A stretch of 64,000 nucleotides of DNA, from the NCBI RefSeq assembly GCF_030581005.1, contig NZ_JAUQSX010000002.1:124001-188000 (forward strand), in the 5' to 3' direction. This DNA is from Hymenobacter mellowenesis (GTDB taxonomy: Bacteria; Bacteroidota; Bacteroidia; Cytophagales; Hymenobacteraceae). The notes beneath the pieces were generated by a model. It saw only the letters and a program-made list of their open reading frames with translations. It did not search any database and was not told the DNA's origin. This document shows, one piece after another, positions 1 through 11,100 of the stretch (positions are counted from its first letter, which is position 1; the number at the start of each line of letters is the position of its first letter). The position numbers and the translations under genes are program-made.

Positions 1-841
1 CATTGGCTACATTGCGGGCGGCACCAGTACGCTGCGGGTGGGCTCGGGCGGCATTATGCTGCCCAACCACGCGCCGCTGGTGGTGGCTGAACAAATGGGC
101 ACGCTAGCCTCGCTTTATCCCGGTCGGATTGATTTGGGGCTGGGCCGCGCGCCGGGCTCAGACCAGGTGACGGCCCAGGCCATCCAGGGCAGCCGCTTTG
201 GCGGCGCGCAGGATTTTCCGCGCGATATTCAGCAGCTTCAGGCGTATTTCTCGGCGGCGAATAGCACGGCCACGGTGCGCGCCATTCCGGGCGAAGGGCT
301 GGAAGTGCCGATTTACGTGCTAGGCTCCAGCACCGACAGTGCGTATCTGGCGGCGGCGCTGGGCTTGCCGTATGCGTTTGCCAGCCACTTCGCGCCGGGG
401 CAACTGTTTCCGGCCCTGGAGATTTACCGGCAGAACTTCCGGCCGTCGGCTGCGCTGGCTGCGCCCTATGTCATTGCCTGCGTGAACGTGGTGGCCGCCG
501 ACACCGATGCCCAGGCACAGTACCTGGCCACGTCGCTCAAGCAGTTCATGCTGGGCGTTATCAAGGGCCGGCCGGCGCCGCTACAGCCGCCCGTCGAGTC
601 GATGGCCGGGCTGTGGGAACCGGCCCAGCAGTACGCCGTGGAGCAGATGCTGGCTTTCTCCTTTGTTGGCAGCAAGGCCACCATTCAGCAGAAAATGCAG
701 GAATTTGTGGACGAGACGCAGGTGAATGAAATCATGGCCGTGACCAATGTTTTCAGCCATGAGGCGCGGGTGTATTCCTATCAGCTGCTGGCGGAGGCGC
801 TGCGGGGGATTCCGCAGCCCCAGGCGGAGCTGGTGGGGTAA
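1..841 (+). CDS. LLM class flavin-dependent oxidoreductase, 5' end outside window
   Basis: C-terminal part of a luciferase-like monooxygenase; the frame is open from base 2 and the start codon lies upstream of the window. About 280 residues are visible, against roughly 330-340 for the family. The stretch GGIMLPNHAPLVVAEQ followed by LYPGRIDLGLGRAPG is typical of the MsnO8-like subgroup of single-component, FMN-dependent TIM-barrel oxidoreductases. The substrate cannot be told from sequence. No membrane segment or signal is visible, so it is probably cytosolic. The next gene is convergent, and a 10-bp hairpin lies between them. Family assignment is firm; function beyond flavin-dependent oxidation is not. 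Confidence 0.9.
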   Translation, partial: IGYIAGGTSTLRVGSGGIMLPNHAPLVVAEQMGTLASLYPGRIDLGLGRAPGSDQVTAQAIQGSRFGGAQDFPRDIQQLQAYFSAANSTATVRAIPGEGLEVPIYVLGSSTDSAYLAAALGLPYAFASHFAPGQLFPALEIYRQNFRPSAALAAPYVIACVNVVAADTDAQAQYLATSLKQFMLGVIKGRPAPLQPPVESMAGLWEPAQQYAVEQMLAFSFVGSKATIQQKMQEFVDETQVNEIMAVTNVFSHEARVYSYQLLAEALRGIPQPQAELVG

Positions 842-870
842 GGTGGCCGGGACGCGGCAGCAAAACCCAA

Positions 871-903
871 AACGTCATGCTGAGCGAAGCGAAGCATGAC
901 GTT
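871..903. repeat. short family A inverted repeat (hairpin)
   Basis: Perfect 10-bp arms (AACGTCATGC / GCATGACGTT, 871-880 and 894-903) around a 13-base loop, followed by a T-rich run on the + strand. It lies between convergent genes and may serve as their shared terminator. It is the shortest copy of the family A repeat seen repeatedly in this window. Confidence 0.85.
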
Positions 904-927
904 CTTTTTATTTCTGAAACTCCTATC

Positions 928-1302
928 CTAATCCTCCGGGTAGGGCACGAACACAAAATTCGTGAATTCCTCATCGAGCACGAAGAGGCAGCAGAACTCG
1001 TCGGCGTCCTTGTAGGTGGCTTTGAAGGCTTCAATGCCGCCTTCGTCGATGATGCCTTGTTGCACGAAGAGCTCGAGGTAGCTGGCGAAGACGTGCCACT
1101 CCAGGTTCAGCTCATCGGCGTTAACGAGGAGGCCACCAAGGGGCACTTCCTGCTTGGCAAAGACGAAAATGGGGTATTGGCTGAAGTCGCCCTTGCGAAT
1201 CTGGGAAGAGGCTTCGGCAAGCGTGTCGCATACCTTCACGAAATCCTTGGTGATGGTGCCGAGGTATTTGCCGTTGAGTTCGGGGTCGTTGAAGTAGTCC
1301 AT
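928..1302 (-). CDS. hypothetical protein (124 aa)
   Basis: I do not recognise this protein. It is acidic and soluble-looking, has no signal peptide or membrane segment, begins MDYFNDPELNGKYLG and ends FVFVPYPED. The ATG lies two bases after the stop codon of the 56-residue membrane protein upstream, which in turn follows rlmD by 9 bases, so all three are probably co-transcribed. Ordinary GC-rich codon use, in contrast with the AT-rich small gene before it. Being a real gene is well supported by length, spacing and codon use; no function is proposed. Confidence 0.75.
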   Translation of the reverse strand: MDYFNDPELNGKYLGTITKDFVKVCDTLAEASSQIRKGDFSQYPIFVFAKQEVPLGGLLVNADELNLEWHVFASYLELFVQQGIIDEGGIEAFKATYKDADEFCCLFVLDEEFTNFVFVPYPED

Positions 1303-1304
1303 AA

Positions 1305-1475
1305 CTATTTCTTAAATCGAATAAATACAGTCACAATTGAGTATAGGCCAGCAGAAAGCAAAATCACAAATACTGCGAATCCCGCGCCTGTATGCTTGTC
1401 TATTGTGTAGATGTATGCGCTGAGCAACAGTGTTGCTACTATCCAGCAAAACTTAAAAAAAGTTTTAGGTTGCAT
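1305..1475 (-). CDS. small membrane protein (56 aa)
   Basis: An ATG-initiated frame encoding 56 residues, beginning MQPKTFFKFCWIVATLLL and ending FIRFKK. It shows two hydrophobic segments, about residues 9-25 and 32-52, with a short polar turn (IDKHTG) and positive charges at both ends: the look of a two-pass inner-membrane protein. Its stop is two bases before the ATG of the next gene and its start is 9 bases after the rlmD stop, an operon-like packing. The DNA is clearly more AT-rich than its neighbours, which may mean recent acquisition or relaxed codon use. Family unknown. Confidence 0.65.
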   Translation of the reverse strand: MQPKTFFKFCWIVATLLLSAYIYTIDKHTGAGFAVFVILLSAGLYSIVTVFIRFKK

Positions 1476-1483
1476 GACAGACG

Positions 1484-2911
1484 TTACTTCAACTCCAGCG
1501 CCACCACATTCTCCACGTGGTGCGTGTGCGGGAACATATCCACCGGCTGCACGCGGGTGACTTTATACGCGGCATCGAGCAGCTCCAGGTCGCGGGCCTG
1601 GGTGGCGGGGTTGCAGCTGATGTAGACGATGCGGGGGGCGCGCAGCTCCAGGAGGCGGGCCACCACGTCGGGGTGCATGCCGGCGCGGGGCGGGTCGGTG
1701 ATGAGGACGTCGGGGCGGCCGTGGTGGGCGGTGAAGTCGGCGGTGAGGATGTCCTTCATGTCGCCGGCGTAGAACTCGGTGTTGGTGATGTTGTTGATTT
1801 CGGCGTTGACGTGGGCGTCGGCTACGGCCTGCTCCACGTACTCGACGCCGATGACTTTGCGGGCCTGGTGGGCCACGAAGCTGGCGATGGTGCCGGCCCC
1901 GGTGTAGAGGTCATACACGAGTTCATCGCCTTTGAGGTCGGCGAAGTCGCGGGCTACTTTGTATAGCTGGTGAGCGCCTTCGGAGTTGGTTTGGTAGAAG
2001 GACTTAGGGCCGATGCGGAAGCGTAGGCCTTCCATCTCTTCCTCGATGTAGGGCTTGCCGTGGTAGTTCACCACGTCGAGGTCATGGAAGGTTTCGTTGC
2101 CCTTGTCGTTGAGAACGTAGTTGAGGGAGGTGATGCCGGGGAACTTGACCAGCAAGGCGTCGAGCAGGTGCTCGATGCTGGGGTGGGGCCGGTAGCACTG
2201 CAGAATCACCATGATTTCGCCAGTGCTCTGGGCGGTGCGGATGATGAGGTTGCGCAGGTTGCCGGTTTGGCGCACCATGTTGCCAAACTGCAGGCCGTGC
2301 TCGCGGCCGTAGTCGCGCACGAAGAGGCGGATTTCGTTGCTGGGCTCGGCCTGGAGGTGGCAGTGCTGCACGTCGATAATCTTATCGAAGCGGGCGGGGG
2401 TGTGGAAGCCCAGCACGTTGCGGTCGAAGGTCTGGGTGTCGTCGTCGATTTGCTCCTGGGTCAGCCAGCCGTTGTCCGAGAAGGTGTATTCGAGCTTGTT
2501 GCGGTAGTAGGTGCGCTGGGGCGAGGAGAGGATGAACGGAATTTCGGGCAATTCCACCTTGCCAATGCGCGTGAGTTGGTCGACGACCTGCTGCTGCTTG
2601 AAGCGCAGTTGCGAGTCGTAGCCCAGGTGCTGCCACTTGCAGCCGCCGCACACGCCAAAGTGCTGGCAAAACGGCGTGGTGCGCAGCTCCGAATACGTGT
2701 GGAAATGCGTAGGAACGGCTTCCAGAAAGTTCTTTTTGGCGCGGGTGATGCGCAGGTCCACCACGTCGCCGGGGGCCACCTGCGATACGAAGATGACGAG
2801 GTTATCGAGGCGGACCAGGCATTTGCCTTCGGCCACCATGTCCTGAATCAGGATGTTGTGGAGGGCATCGGCGGGTAAGTTTTTAGAGGCTTTCTGGATT
2901 TTGCGGGACAT
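1484..2911 (-). CDS. rlmD: 23S rRNA (uracil-C5)-methyltransferase RlmD/RumA type
   Basis: SAM-dependent methyltransferase of the RumA/TrmA family that makes 5-methyluridine in 23S rRNA. Visible in order: an N-terminal TRAM-like beta barrel (about residues 15-75), the iron-sulfur cysteine cluster CQHFGVCGGC, the SAM-binding DLYTGAGTIA motif, the TDPPRAG motif, and the catalytic cysteine in ISCNPATQARDL. At 475 aa it has normal family length. An in-frame ATG 24 bases upstream (2935) is possible, but a promoter-like TACCTTTG at 2933-2940 would place transcription start near 2926, so MSRKIQK at 2911 is preferred. Which uridine is modified (1939 or 747) is not settled by sequence. Confidence 0.93.
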   Translation of the reverse strand: MSRKIQKASKNLPADALHNILIQDMVAEGKCLVRLDNLVIFVSQVAPGDVVDLRITRAKKNFLEAVPTHFHTYSELRTTPFCQHFGVCGGCKWQHLGYDSQLRFKQQQVVDQLTRIGKVELPEIPFILSSPQRTYYRNKLEYTFSDNGWLTQEQIDDDTQTFDRNVLGFHTPARFDKIIDVQHCHLQAEPSNEIRLFVRDYGREHGLQFGNMVRQTGNLRNLIIRTAQSTGEIMVILQCYRPHPSIEHLLDALLVKFPGITSLNYVLNDKGNETFHDLDVVNYHGKPYIEEEMEGLRFRIGPKSFYQTNSEGAHQLYKVARDFADLKGDELVYDLYTGAGTIASFVAHQARKVIGVEYVEQAVADAHVNAEINNITNTEFYAGDMKDILTADFTAHHGRPDVLITDPPRAGMHPDVVARLLELRAPRIVYISCNPATQARDLELLDAAYKVTRVQPVDMFPHTHHVENVVALELK

Positions 2912-2932
2912 AACGAGCGGGCGATAAGTCCG

Positions 2933-2940
2933 CAAAGGTA
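2933..2940 (-). promoter_or_regulatory. putative -7 element for rlmD
   Basis: Reading TACCTTTG on the minus strand, this matches the Bacteroidota -7 consensus TAnnTTTG. No good TTG is found about 20 bases upstream, so only half of the promoter is recognisable. Its position supports the 2911 start of rlmD. Confidence 0.4.
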
Positions 2941-2978
2941 CGCGGGCCGCCGGGGCCTGCCGCCCACTGCGGGCGCTT

Positions 2979-5015
2979 CTAATCGAGGTAGGGGTTCATA
3001 ATATCATTGGAAAACGCGTAGCCGGGGCGGCGCCAGAACTGCGCCGGGTTCACGCGGCCCGCAAACTCGTTGCTGTACCACACGCGGGGTTTCCCGCTGC
3101 GGGGCCAGCGGCGGGGCGTGAGCCGGGCGCGGAGCTGCGTGGGCTGGCTGCCCGCGTAGGCCGGCACGGCCACTTGCCAGTACTGGCCCGGCGCCAGAAA
3201 CAGGGTGTGGTAGCTGTTGCCGCAGAAGCTGCGGGGCATATATTCAATGTCGCGCCAGGTGCCGGTCAGGTCGCGGGCCTGTAGCACGAGGTCAATCATG
3301 CTGTCCTGGCCATCGAATAGAATGGTATCGGGCGTGGCGTTGCTGATGGTGAGGCGGTGCCCGGCAAATTGCCGCCTAAAAAGCGTGTCGACCACATCCG
3401 TTGCCACGCGCACGCGCAACTGGCCGGCGGTGGCTGGGGCCCCGGGCAAGCGCCGGGGCATATTACCCGAAACTGCCCAGCCGCCCGCCCGTCGAAACTG
3501 CCGCAGGTCGGGCGACGACACGCCGTAGGTGGCCCGGTTCATAATGTCGCTGTTGCGGACCACGCCGGCAGCCTGGGGCCGGGGCGCTTGCCAAAGCAGG
3601 TGGCCGGCGCGGTTGAGGTAGGCATCGCGGCCGTTGATGACGACCGGCAGCAACCCCCGGTAATAAGTATCGGCCACCCGGTTGAAGCGGGGCGGCACCA
3701 GCAGGTCGGTGGTCAGGTCCCAGTAGCCGTGGCGGGTATCGTAGTGGTTGCCGGGCTGGACGGTGGATTTGCTGAAAAACAACAGGTTGCCGACCCGCAG
3801 CACGTCATCGTAAGCAAAGGGCAGGCGGCGGGCCGGGCCCGTAGCCCGGCCGGTTGAATCGACAAGCAGTACCTGAGTTGAATCGAGGCGAACGGCTTCA
3901 ACGCCGTGGTTGAAATAGGGCGCTACAAAGTTGCCAAAGTTGGGGCCGATGGGCTGGCCCAGGGGCTTTGGATGGAGGCGTCGGCCGGCTTTGTCGACCA
4001 GGTACCAGCCACCGGCTTTGGCTTCGGCCCAGGCCCGGCCGTGGTGGTAGGGGCTGAGCGATTCTAATGTAGAATCGGCGAAGAGCTGGCGGCCCTGGCG
4101 GTCGAGCACGGCGGGGAAATCGTCGGAGTTGATGTCGAACGGGCCCGCCGGCCGCCGGCTGATGACCACCACGTTGTCCTGATAAAGCTTGTCGCCGAGA
4201 AAGTAATGCCGCCCTGGGATGGTGGCCAGCACGTGGCCCAGCGTATCGAGCAGCTGCGAATCGGAGTAGTCTTCATCGGGACGGGTGGCGGGCAGGCTGG
4301 CCAGCGCACGGCCATCGGCATAGCCGTTGATATCGTCGTAGCGCCCAAAAGGCACCACTAAGTGGCCGTGCCGGTCGGCCACCCCCAAGCTGGCTTCGCC
4401 CCATTCTAATGTGGTCGTGGTATCGGCCGGACTGTCCGGGTTGTTGCGGGTGCGCAGCCGGGCGGCGCGCTCCAGCCGGAACCGGTTGGCGCCCAGGTAG
4501 CGCACGTCGTGGTACACGGTATCGATGAGCAGGCGCCCGTTGAGGTCGAGCACGCCCTGGCCGTTGAAAATGCTGGAGACAATCAGCTCGACGGGTTGGT
4601 CGTGTTCATCGAGCACCCATTCCAGGCTCGGATAGGTGCCGGCCGTGGTGAGGGCGCGGCCGGTGCGGTCAATCAGTTGGGGTTGGTCGTGGGGCCACAC
4701 GATGGCCCGACCGGCCCGAAATTCGGTGGCAAACTCATAAGTCGGCGGCAGGGCGTAGCGGCCCTGCTGGTCGATGTAGCCATAAAGGCCGCCTTCGCGC
4801 ACGGCGGCCAGCCCCTCGGCAAACGGGCCGCTGCCCCAGTAGCGCGGCTGCAAGGCCACCACGCCAGTCGAATCGAGGTAGCCCCAGCGGCCATTTTCCC
4901 GGAACTGCGTGAGCAGTTTTGGCGCCTCCTTTACTACCCTGGATTGCGGCGCGCAACCCCCGATAATGAGGCAGCAGAAAACAACCATTCGGCAGAAAAA
5001 ACGCGGTATCATCAT
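2979..5015 (-). CDS. WG repeat-containing lipoprotein
   Basis: A 678-aa protein with a lipoprotein signal (hydrophobic stretch then LIIGGC, cysteine at residue 21), so probably attached to the outer or inner membrane facing the periplasm. The body carries WG repeats (PF14903 type): units such as GRWGYLDSTGVVALQPRYW and LYGYIDQQGRYALPPTYE, spaced along roughly residues 40-470, each giving a short beta-stranded module. The C-terminal 200 residues are not obviously repetitive and may be a separate domain. WG repeats occur in surface and cell-envelope proteins of unclear role. It stands alone, with 67 bases to rlmD. Confidence 0.85.
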   Translation of the reverse strand: MMIPRFFCRMVVFCCLIIGGCAPQSRVVKEAPKLLTQFRENGRWGYLDSTGVVALQPRYWGSGPFAEGLAAVREGGLYGYIDQQGRYALPPTYEFATEFRAGRAIVWPHDQPQLIDRTGRALTTAGTYPSLEWVLDEHDQPVELIVSSIFNGQGVLDLNGRLLIDTVYHDVRYLGANRFRLERAARLRTRNNPDSPADTTTTLEWGEASLGVADRHGHLVVPFGRYDDINGYADGRALASLPATRPDEDYSDSQLLDTLGHVLATIPGRHYFLGDKLYQDNVVVISRRPAGPFDINSDDFPAVLDRQGRQLFADSTLESLSPYHHGRAWAEAKAGGWYLVDKAGRRLHPKPLGQPIGPNFGNFVAPYFNHGVEAVRLDSTQVLLVDSTGRATGPARRLPFAYDDVLRVGNLLFFSKSTVQPGNHYDTRHGYWDLTTDLLVPPRFNRVADTYYRGLLPVVINGRDAYLNRAGHLLWQAPRPQAAGVVRNSDIMNRATYGVSSPDLRQFRRAGGWAVSGNMPRRLPGAPATAGQLRVRVATDVVDTLFRRQFAGHRLTISNATPDTILFDGQDSMIDLVLQARDLTGTWRDIEYMPRSFCGNSYHTLFLAPGQYWQVAVPAYAGSQPTQLRARLTPRRWPRSGKPRVWYSNEFAGRVNPAQFWRRPGYAFSNDIMNPYLD

Positions 5016-5123
5016 GGCCGGTTAAGTGAAAAAGCTTGCCGATGGCGCTGGTCAATAATTGGTTTCCAGCGCTTGGATTGCCGCTTTACAACTGCACCAT
5101 ACTTCCACTTATTGCATGTATAA

Positions 5124-5156
5124 AAAAAGGCCTCCCAATTCATGGGAGGCCTTTTT
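5124..5156. terminator. bidirectional terminator hairpin
   Basis: Perfect 14-bp stem (5124-5137 and 5143-5156) with a 5-base loop, flanked by A-run and T-run, so it can work in both directions. It lies just past the stop of the giant minus-strand gene and serves as that gene's terminator. Confidence 0.85.
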
Positions 5157-5175
5157 AGCATTACGGCAGCGTGGT

Positions 5176-8100
5176 CTACTTCACCACCTCGAACCAGTTC
5201 TTGATGCTGGTGCCGTTGGGCAGTTTCAGCAGGTAGAAGTACTGGCCGGGGGCAATGCTGTCGTCGCCACCCCAGTTGTTCTGGTAGTTGGTGGTGGTAT
5301 ACACCTCGCGGCCCCAGCGGTTGAAGATGGTGAAGGTGTTGCCGGGGTAAAGGGCAATGTTGTCAATCACCAGCACATCGTTCAGGCCATCGCGGTTGGG
5401 CGTGATGATGTTGTACACCTTCGTGTCGTTGGCAAAGTCAACCGCCGTTTCGTTTGAGTTCGACAGGCGCTCTGTGGCGTCGGTGCTCACGGCCACCACG
5501 CGGAAGTTCTGCTTGAAGCCCACGCCCGAAGCCAAATTGTTGGCGTCGGTGTTCGATACGATGGTGGTGAGCGTGCCGGCCGGTACGGCCTTGAGCAGGG
5601 TCGAAGTACCGCCATCGACGCGGCGGTAGATGCGGTATTCCTTCACCGTGAAGCCCACGTAGGCGTTCCAGGTCAGCGACACGTTGCCCTGGTCGCGGCC
5701 ACCGGCGCCGGGTAGCGGCGTCGTCACGAGGCGTACCGTCTGCACCACCTGGCTCGATACCAGTGTGCCGCAACCGTTGGTCAGGTCGAGGCGGTACTCG
5801 TAGGAGTTGGCGTTGGCGTCCACGTTATTGGCATCGGTGTAGGTGGTCGAGGCAACCGGCGTCTGGCCTACCGCAACGAAGGCCCCACTGCCCGCCACGC
5901 GGCGCATGATTTGCACTTGGTTGGGGGTGTTGGTGCTGTTTGGGGCGTTCAGGGTCAGGATGATGCGGCTGTTGCTAGCAATGTCAACCGAGCCCAGCGT
6001 GAGGGCCACATTCGGCGCATCGAACAGGATGGTGCGGGTAGCCGCGACGCTGGGGCAAGAGGCCGGGCTGGCGCTCACTTCCTGGGCGCTCACCGAGTAC
6101 GGGCCGGTGGCGTTGAAGCGCACTGTAACGGTGCTGGCCGTGAGCGGCGTCGAGGTGATGGTGCCGCCCACAATGGTCCACTGATAGCTGGCGCCAGCCG
6201 TGGGGTTGGCAATGGCGTACTGCTGGGGCGTGGCCACGTTACACACAAAGCCCGAGCCCGAGATGGTGGGCGTTGCCGGCATGGGGTTCACCGTGAACGG
6301 CGTGGTGTAAAGCGGGCCCGTGCAGCCGGCCGACGTCGTTTCCTGCACCGTGAGGGTGTAGGCGCCGGGAGCGGGCAGGGTAGCCAGCGTGCGGCTGTTG
6401 CCGGTGCCGGCCAGCACGGTGCCGCTCAGGCGGAAGGTGTAGGTCGAACCCGTGAAGCCGCCCGGCAGGGCAAACATCACCGGGCCGCTGCTCTGGCACA
6501 CCCGCGCCGGCGCCGTGATGGCCAGCGTGGTGAGCGGCGAGGGGTTGATGAGCACACGCAGCGTATCCGACACGCCGCGGCAGACGCCGCCGGTGGGGTT
6601 GCTGGTTTCCGTCACCACAATCTTGCCAATGGTGGGCACGGTAACCGGCGCCCAGTTCACGCTCACCGTGTTCTGGAAGGTGCTCACCTGCGTGCCGCCG
6701 ATAATCAGCCAGGAGTAGCTCGAACCGTTGGCAAACGAGCCGCTGGTATAGGTATAGGGGCCATCGGCCTGGCACACCGAGCGGGGCACGGGCGCCACGG
6801 CTACCACGTCGCCGGGGCCGGTGGGGCGCACCGTCTGCAGGCGCTGGTTGATGATGATGGGCAGGGTGGTGGTGTCCGAAGAGCAGCCCTGAGCGTTCAG
6901 GCGGAATACCTTCACGAAGCCGCCCGTCTGGGCCACGCCCCAGTTCACGGTGATGGCGGGCGTGCCCTGACCGGAGGCAATGGTGCCGCCGTTCACCAGC
7001 CAGGTATAGGCCGTGCCGGCCGGGGTGGGCACCGAGTAGGCAATACCCGTGACGGTGGGGCACACCGAAGCTGGGCCTACGATGGGCTCCGGCGCCGGGC
7101 GTGGGTTGATGGTTACCACCACCGTGGCAGTGCTCACGCAGCCGCTGGCAGTGGTGGCCGTCAGGGTGTAGGTGCGGGTGATGGGGGCAGTGCCGGTGTT
7201 CACACCCAGGAGAACGGGCTGGGCCACGGTGGCGCTGCTCAGGTCGGTGGCCGGGCTCCAGCTATAGGTATAGCCGGTGAGCGGGGCCGCACCCAGCGTC
7301 ACGCGCTTGCCATCGCACACGGCCACGGCCGGGCCGGCGTTAGAGATGGAGGCCGGGTTCACGGTCACGGTCACGGTGCTGGTGGCTACGCAGCCGTTGG
7401 CGGTGGTGGCGGTCAGGGTGAAGGTCGTGACGATGGGTGCGTTGGTCGTGTTGGCCAGCGTGAAGGTGGGGTTGGCCACGGTGGCGCTACTCAGGCCGGT
7501 GGCCGGGCTCCAGCTATAGGTAGTGCCGGTGAGCGGGGCCGCACCCAGCGTGACGGCGGTGTTCGAGCAGGTGGTCTGGTTGGCGCCGGCCACCGCCACG
7601 GCGGCGGGATTGACGGTTACTACCACCGTATCGCGTTGGAAGCAGCCGTTGGCTGTCGTCGCCAGCAGAATATACTGCTGGGTGATGTTGGCGCCGGTGG
7701 TGTTCGCCAGCGTCACGGTCGGGGTCAGTACCGAGGCGCTGCTCAGGCCCGTGGCGGGCGTCCAGGCATAGGTGGTGCCGGCTACAGCCGTGCCCGTGCC
7801 GATGGTCGTCGGCACGTTCGAGCAGGTCGTCTTATCCAGACCAGCCTGCGCTACGGCGGCGGGGTTCACGGTTACGGCCACCGTGCTGGTGGCGGTGCAG
7901 CCCTGGGCCGTGGTGGCCGTCAGGGTGTAAGTCGTGGTGATGGGCGCGCCGGTGGTGTTCGCCAGCGTCACGGTCGGGGTCAGTACCGAGGCACTGCTCA
8001 GGCCCGTGGTGGGCGTCCAGGCATAAGTGGTGCCGGCTACAGCCGTGCCCGTGCCAATGGTCGTCGGCACATTCGAGCAGGTCGTTTTAGCCGTACCGGC

Positions 8101-11100
8101 TTGCGCCACGGCGGCCTGGTTCACAGTCACGGCCACGGTGCTGGTGGCGGTGCAGCCGTTGGCGGTGGTAGCTGTCAGGGTGTAGGTGGTGGTGATGGGC
8201 GCGCCGGTGGTGTTGGTCAGCGTAATGGTCGGGTTCAATACCGAGGCGCTGCTCAGGCCCGTGGCCGGGCTCCAGGCGTAGGTGGTGCCGGCTACGGCCG
8301 TGCCGCTGCCCAGCGTAGCGCTGGCGCCCGAGCAGAAGGCTACTGCCGGACCTGCCGCCGCAACTGCAGCCGGGAATATAGTAACAACCACCGTGCTGGT
8401 GGCTGAGCAGCCTTGGGTCGTGGTAGCAGTCAGCGTGTACGTCTGGGTGATGTTAGCGCTGGTAGTGTTGGGCAAGGTCACCGTCGGGTTCAGCACCGAA
8501 GTGCTGCTTAGGCCTGCGGTGGGGCTCCAGGCGTAGGTGGTACCGGCCACGGCCGTGCCGTTGCCAATGGCCACGGGCACGTTCGAGCAGGTTGATTTCG
8601 CCAGGCCCGCATCCGCCACCGCGGCTTGATTCACGGTCACGGCCACTGTGCCCGTAGCCGAGCAGCCATTGGCCGTCGTTGCCGTTAGGGTATAAGTGGT
8701 AGTGATGGGCGCGCCGGTGGTGTTGGTCAGCGTAATGGTCGGGTTCAGCACCGAAGCGCTGCTCAGGCCCGTGGCCGGGCTCCAGGCGTAAGTGGTGCCG
8801 GCTACGGCCGTGCCGCTGCCCAGCGTAGCGCTGGCGCCCGAGCAGAAGGCCACCGCCGGGCCGGGCGCTGCCACTGCGGCCGGGAACACCGTCACGACCA
8901 CCGTGCTGGTAGCCACGCAACCGTTGGCGGTGGTAGCGGTCAGCGTGTAAGTCTGGGTGATGTTGGCGCTGGTCAGGTTGGGCAGGGTCACGGTGGGGTT
9001 GAGCACCGAGGCGCTGCTTAGGCCCGTGGTGGGCGTCCAGGCGTACGTAGTGCCGGCCACGGCTGTGCCGTTGCCAATAGCCACGGGCACGTTCGAGCAG
9101 GTCGATTTCGCCTGGCCCGCATCCGCTACGGCGGCCGGGTTGATGGTCACCACCACCGTGGCGGTGGCCGAGCAGCCGTTGGCCGTGGTGGCGGTCAGGG
9201 TGTAAGCGGTGTTAATTGGCGAGCCGGTGGTGTTGGTGCCGGTCACCGCCGGGTTCAGGATGTTGGGGTTGCTCAGGCCGGTGGTCGGGCTCCAGCTATA
9301 GGTAGTGCCGGCTACCGGCGTAGCCGTACCGCCCAGCGGGGCCGAGGTCGTGCCCGAGCAGAAGCTGATGGCCGGACCGGGCGTGGCCACGGCGGCCGGG
9401 TTGATGGTCACCACCACCGTAGAAGTAGCCGAGCAGCCGTTGGCCGTAGTAGCCGTTACGGTGTACGTCTGGGTGATGGGGGCGCCCGTAGTATTGGGCA
9501 AAGTCACTGTCGGCTGGGCCGCAGTGGCGCTGCTCAGGCCAGTGGCGGGGCTCCAGCTGTAGGTATAGCCGGTGAGGGCCGCTGTGCCGATAGGCGCCGA
9601 TGCCACGCCCGAGCAGGTGCTCAGGGCCGGGCCGGCATTGGCTGTGGCGGCGGGGTTCACCGTCACGCGCACCGTGCCCACGCTTGAGCAGTTGTTGCCG
9701 ATAGATACGGTGAGCGTGTAGGTCGTGACGATAGGAGCATTGGTCGTGTTGGGCAGCGTCACGGTGGGATTGGCCACGGTGGTGCTGCTTAGGCCAGTGG
9801 CCGGGCTCCAGGAATAGGTTGCGCCCGCAATGGGCGTGCCGCCGAGCGGTGTAGAGGCCACGCCGGGGCACACGCTGCGGTCGGCGCCGGCATCGGCGGT
9901 GGGCGGAGGCGTCACGGTCACCGTCACGGTGTTCGAGATGGTGCAGGTGCCGTCGGTGCCCGTGATGGTGTAGGTGGTGGTGGTCGTGGGGTTCACGGTC
10001 ACGGTGGTGCTGGTCGAGTTGAGGCCGCCGCCGCTCCACACGTAGGTCAGGCCCGCCTGGCCCGTCACGGTGAGCGTGGTGCTGCCGCCCAGGCAAATGG
10101 TGGGCGACGCCGCCGCCACCGTCAGGGCGGGCAGCGGGCGAATGTCCACGTTTTTCACCACCGAGTCGGTGGGGCAGCCGCGCGAGGAAATACCGCGCAG
10201 CACCAGCGTACCGGTGGTATTGGCGCTGTTCCAGGTCACGTTCACCGTATTGGTGCCCTGGCCGCTGCTGATGGTACCGTTCCGCACGGTCCAGCTGTAG
10301 GAAGTGGGCGTGGGGCCGGCGGCGGTGTAGGTGCGCACCACGGCCGGGTCGCACACCGTGGCCGGGCCGTTGATGGCGTTGGGGCCCGCCGCGCGGGTTA
10401 CCGTGATGCGGAACACGTCGGAGGCCAGCTTGCCGCCGCAGCCGTTGTCGCGCACCGTGATGGCAATGTCGTAGGGCGTGGCGCGGGCCTGGCCGCAGGC
10501 CGAGTTGTACACGAAGGTGCCCGATACCGTGCCGGTGCCGGTGGCCGTGGCCGTGCCCGTGCCCGTGGTGGCCTGCACCGTGCCCGTGCTGTTATTGAAG
10601 GTGGTATTGAACGGACCACTGCCGTCCAGCAACACGCTGTTGGCCGTGAGCACCAGGGGGTGCCCCGGGGTGCTGGACTGCGTGGCCGTAATCGGAATGC
10701 TCAGCGACTGCCCTTCCTCGATGGTGTAGTTGCGGGGCGTATTAATGGTGGTGGGCAACACGGGCGGCGGCGTGGCCGGACAGGTCGAAACCACCAGCTG
10801 CAAGTCGCGTCGGGTAGTGCCAATCAGCACTTCGCGCCCGTTGATGTTGCGGTATTCCTGCACATCCACCGCCACCACGTAGAGGCCGTTGGTGGTGGCG
10901 CCGTATTTGGCCACGCCGGTGCTGGCGTTGAGCAACGCAAAATTGCCCGCGCCGGTGCCGAAGGGAGTGGCCGCGCTGTAGCTGCTGTTGAAGTACGGAG
11001 TGGTAGAAAAAGTGGGCGGCGAAGTGACTACACTGGTCAGCGCGTTGTAGGGCGTGCCAAAAGAGTACGCCAGCCGGTCGCCATCGGCATCCACCGCGTT

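Noticed and set aside
5911-8406. Long open frame (831 codons) on the + strand opposite the giant gene
   Set aside because: It is antisense to the repeat array; its protein is low-complexity Gly/Arg/His/Ala and the periodic GC-rich codons of the true gene keep the opposite frame open.
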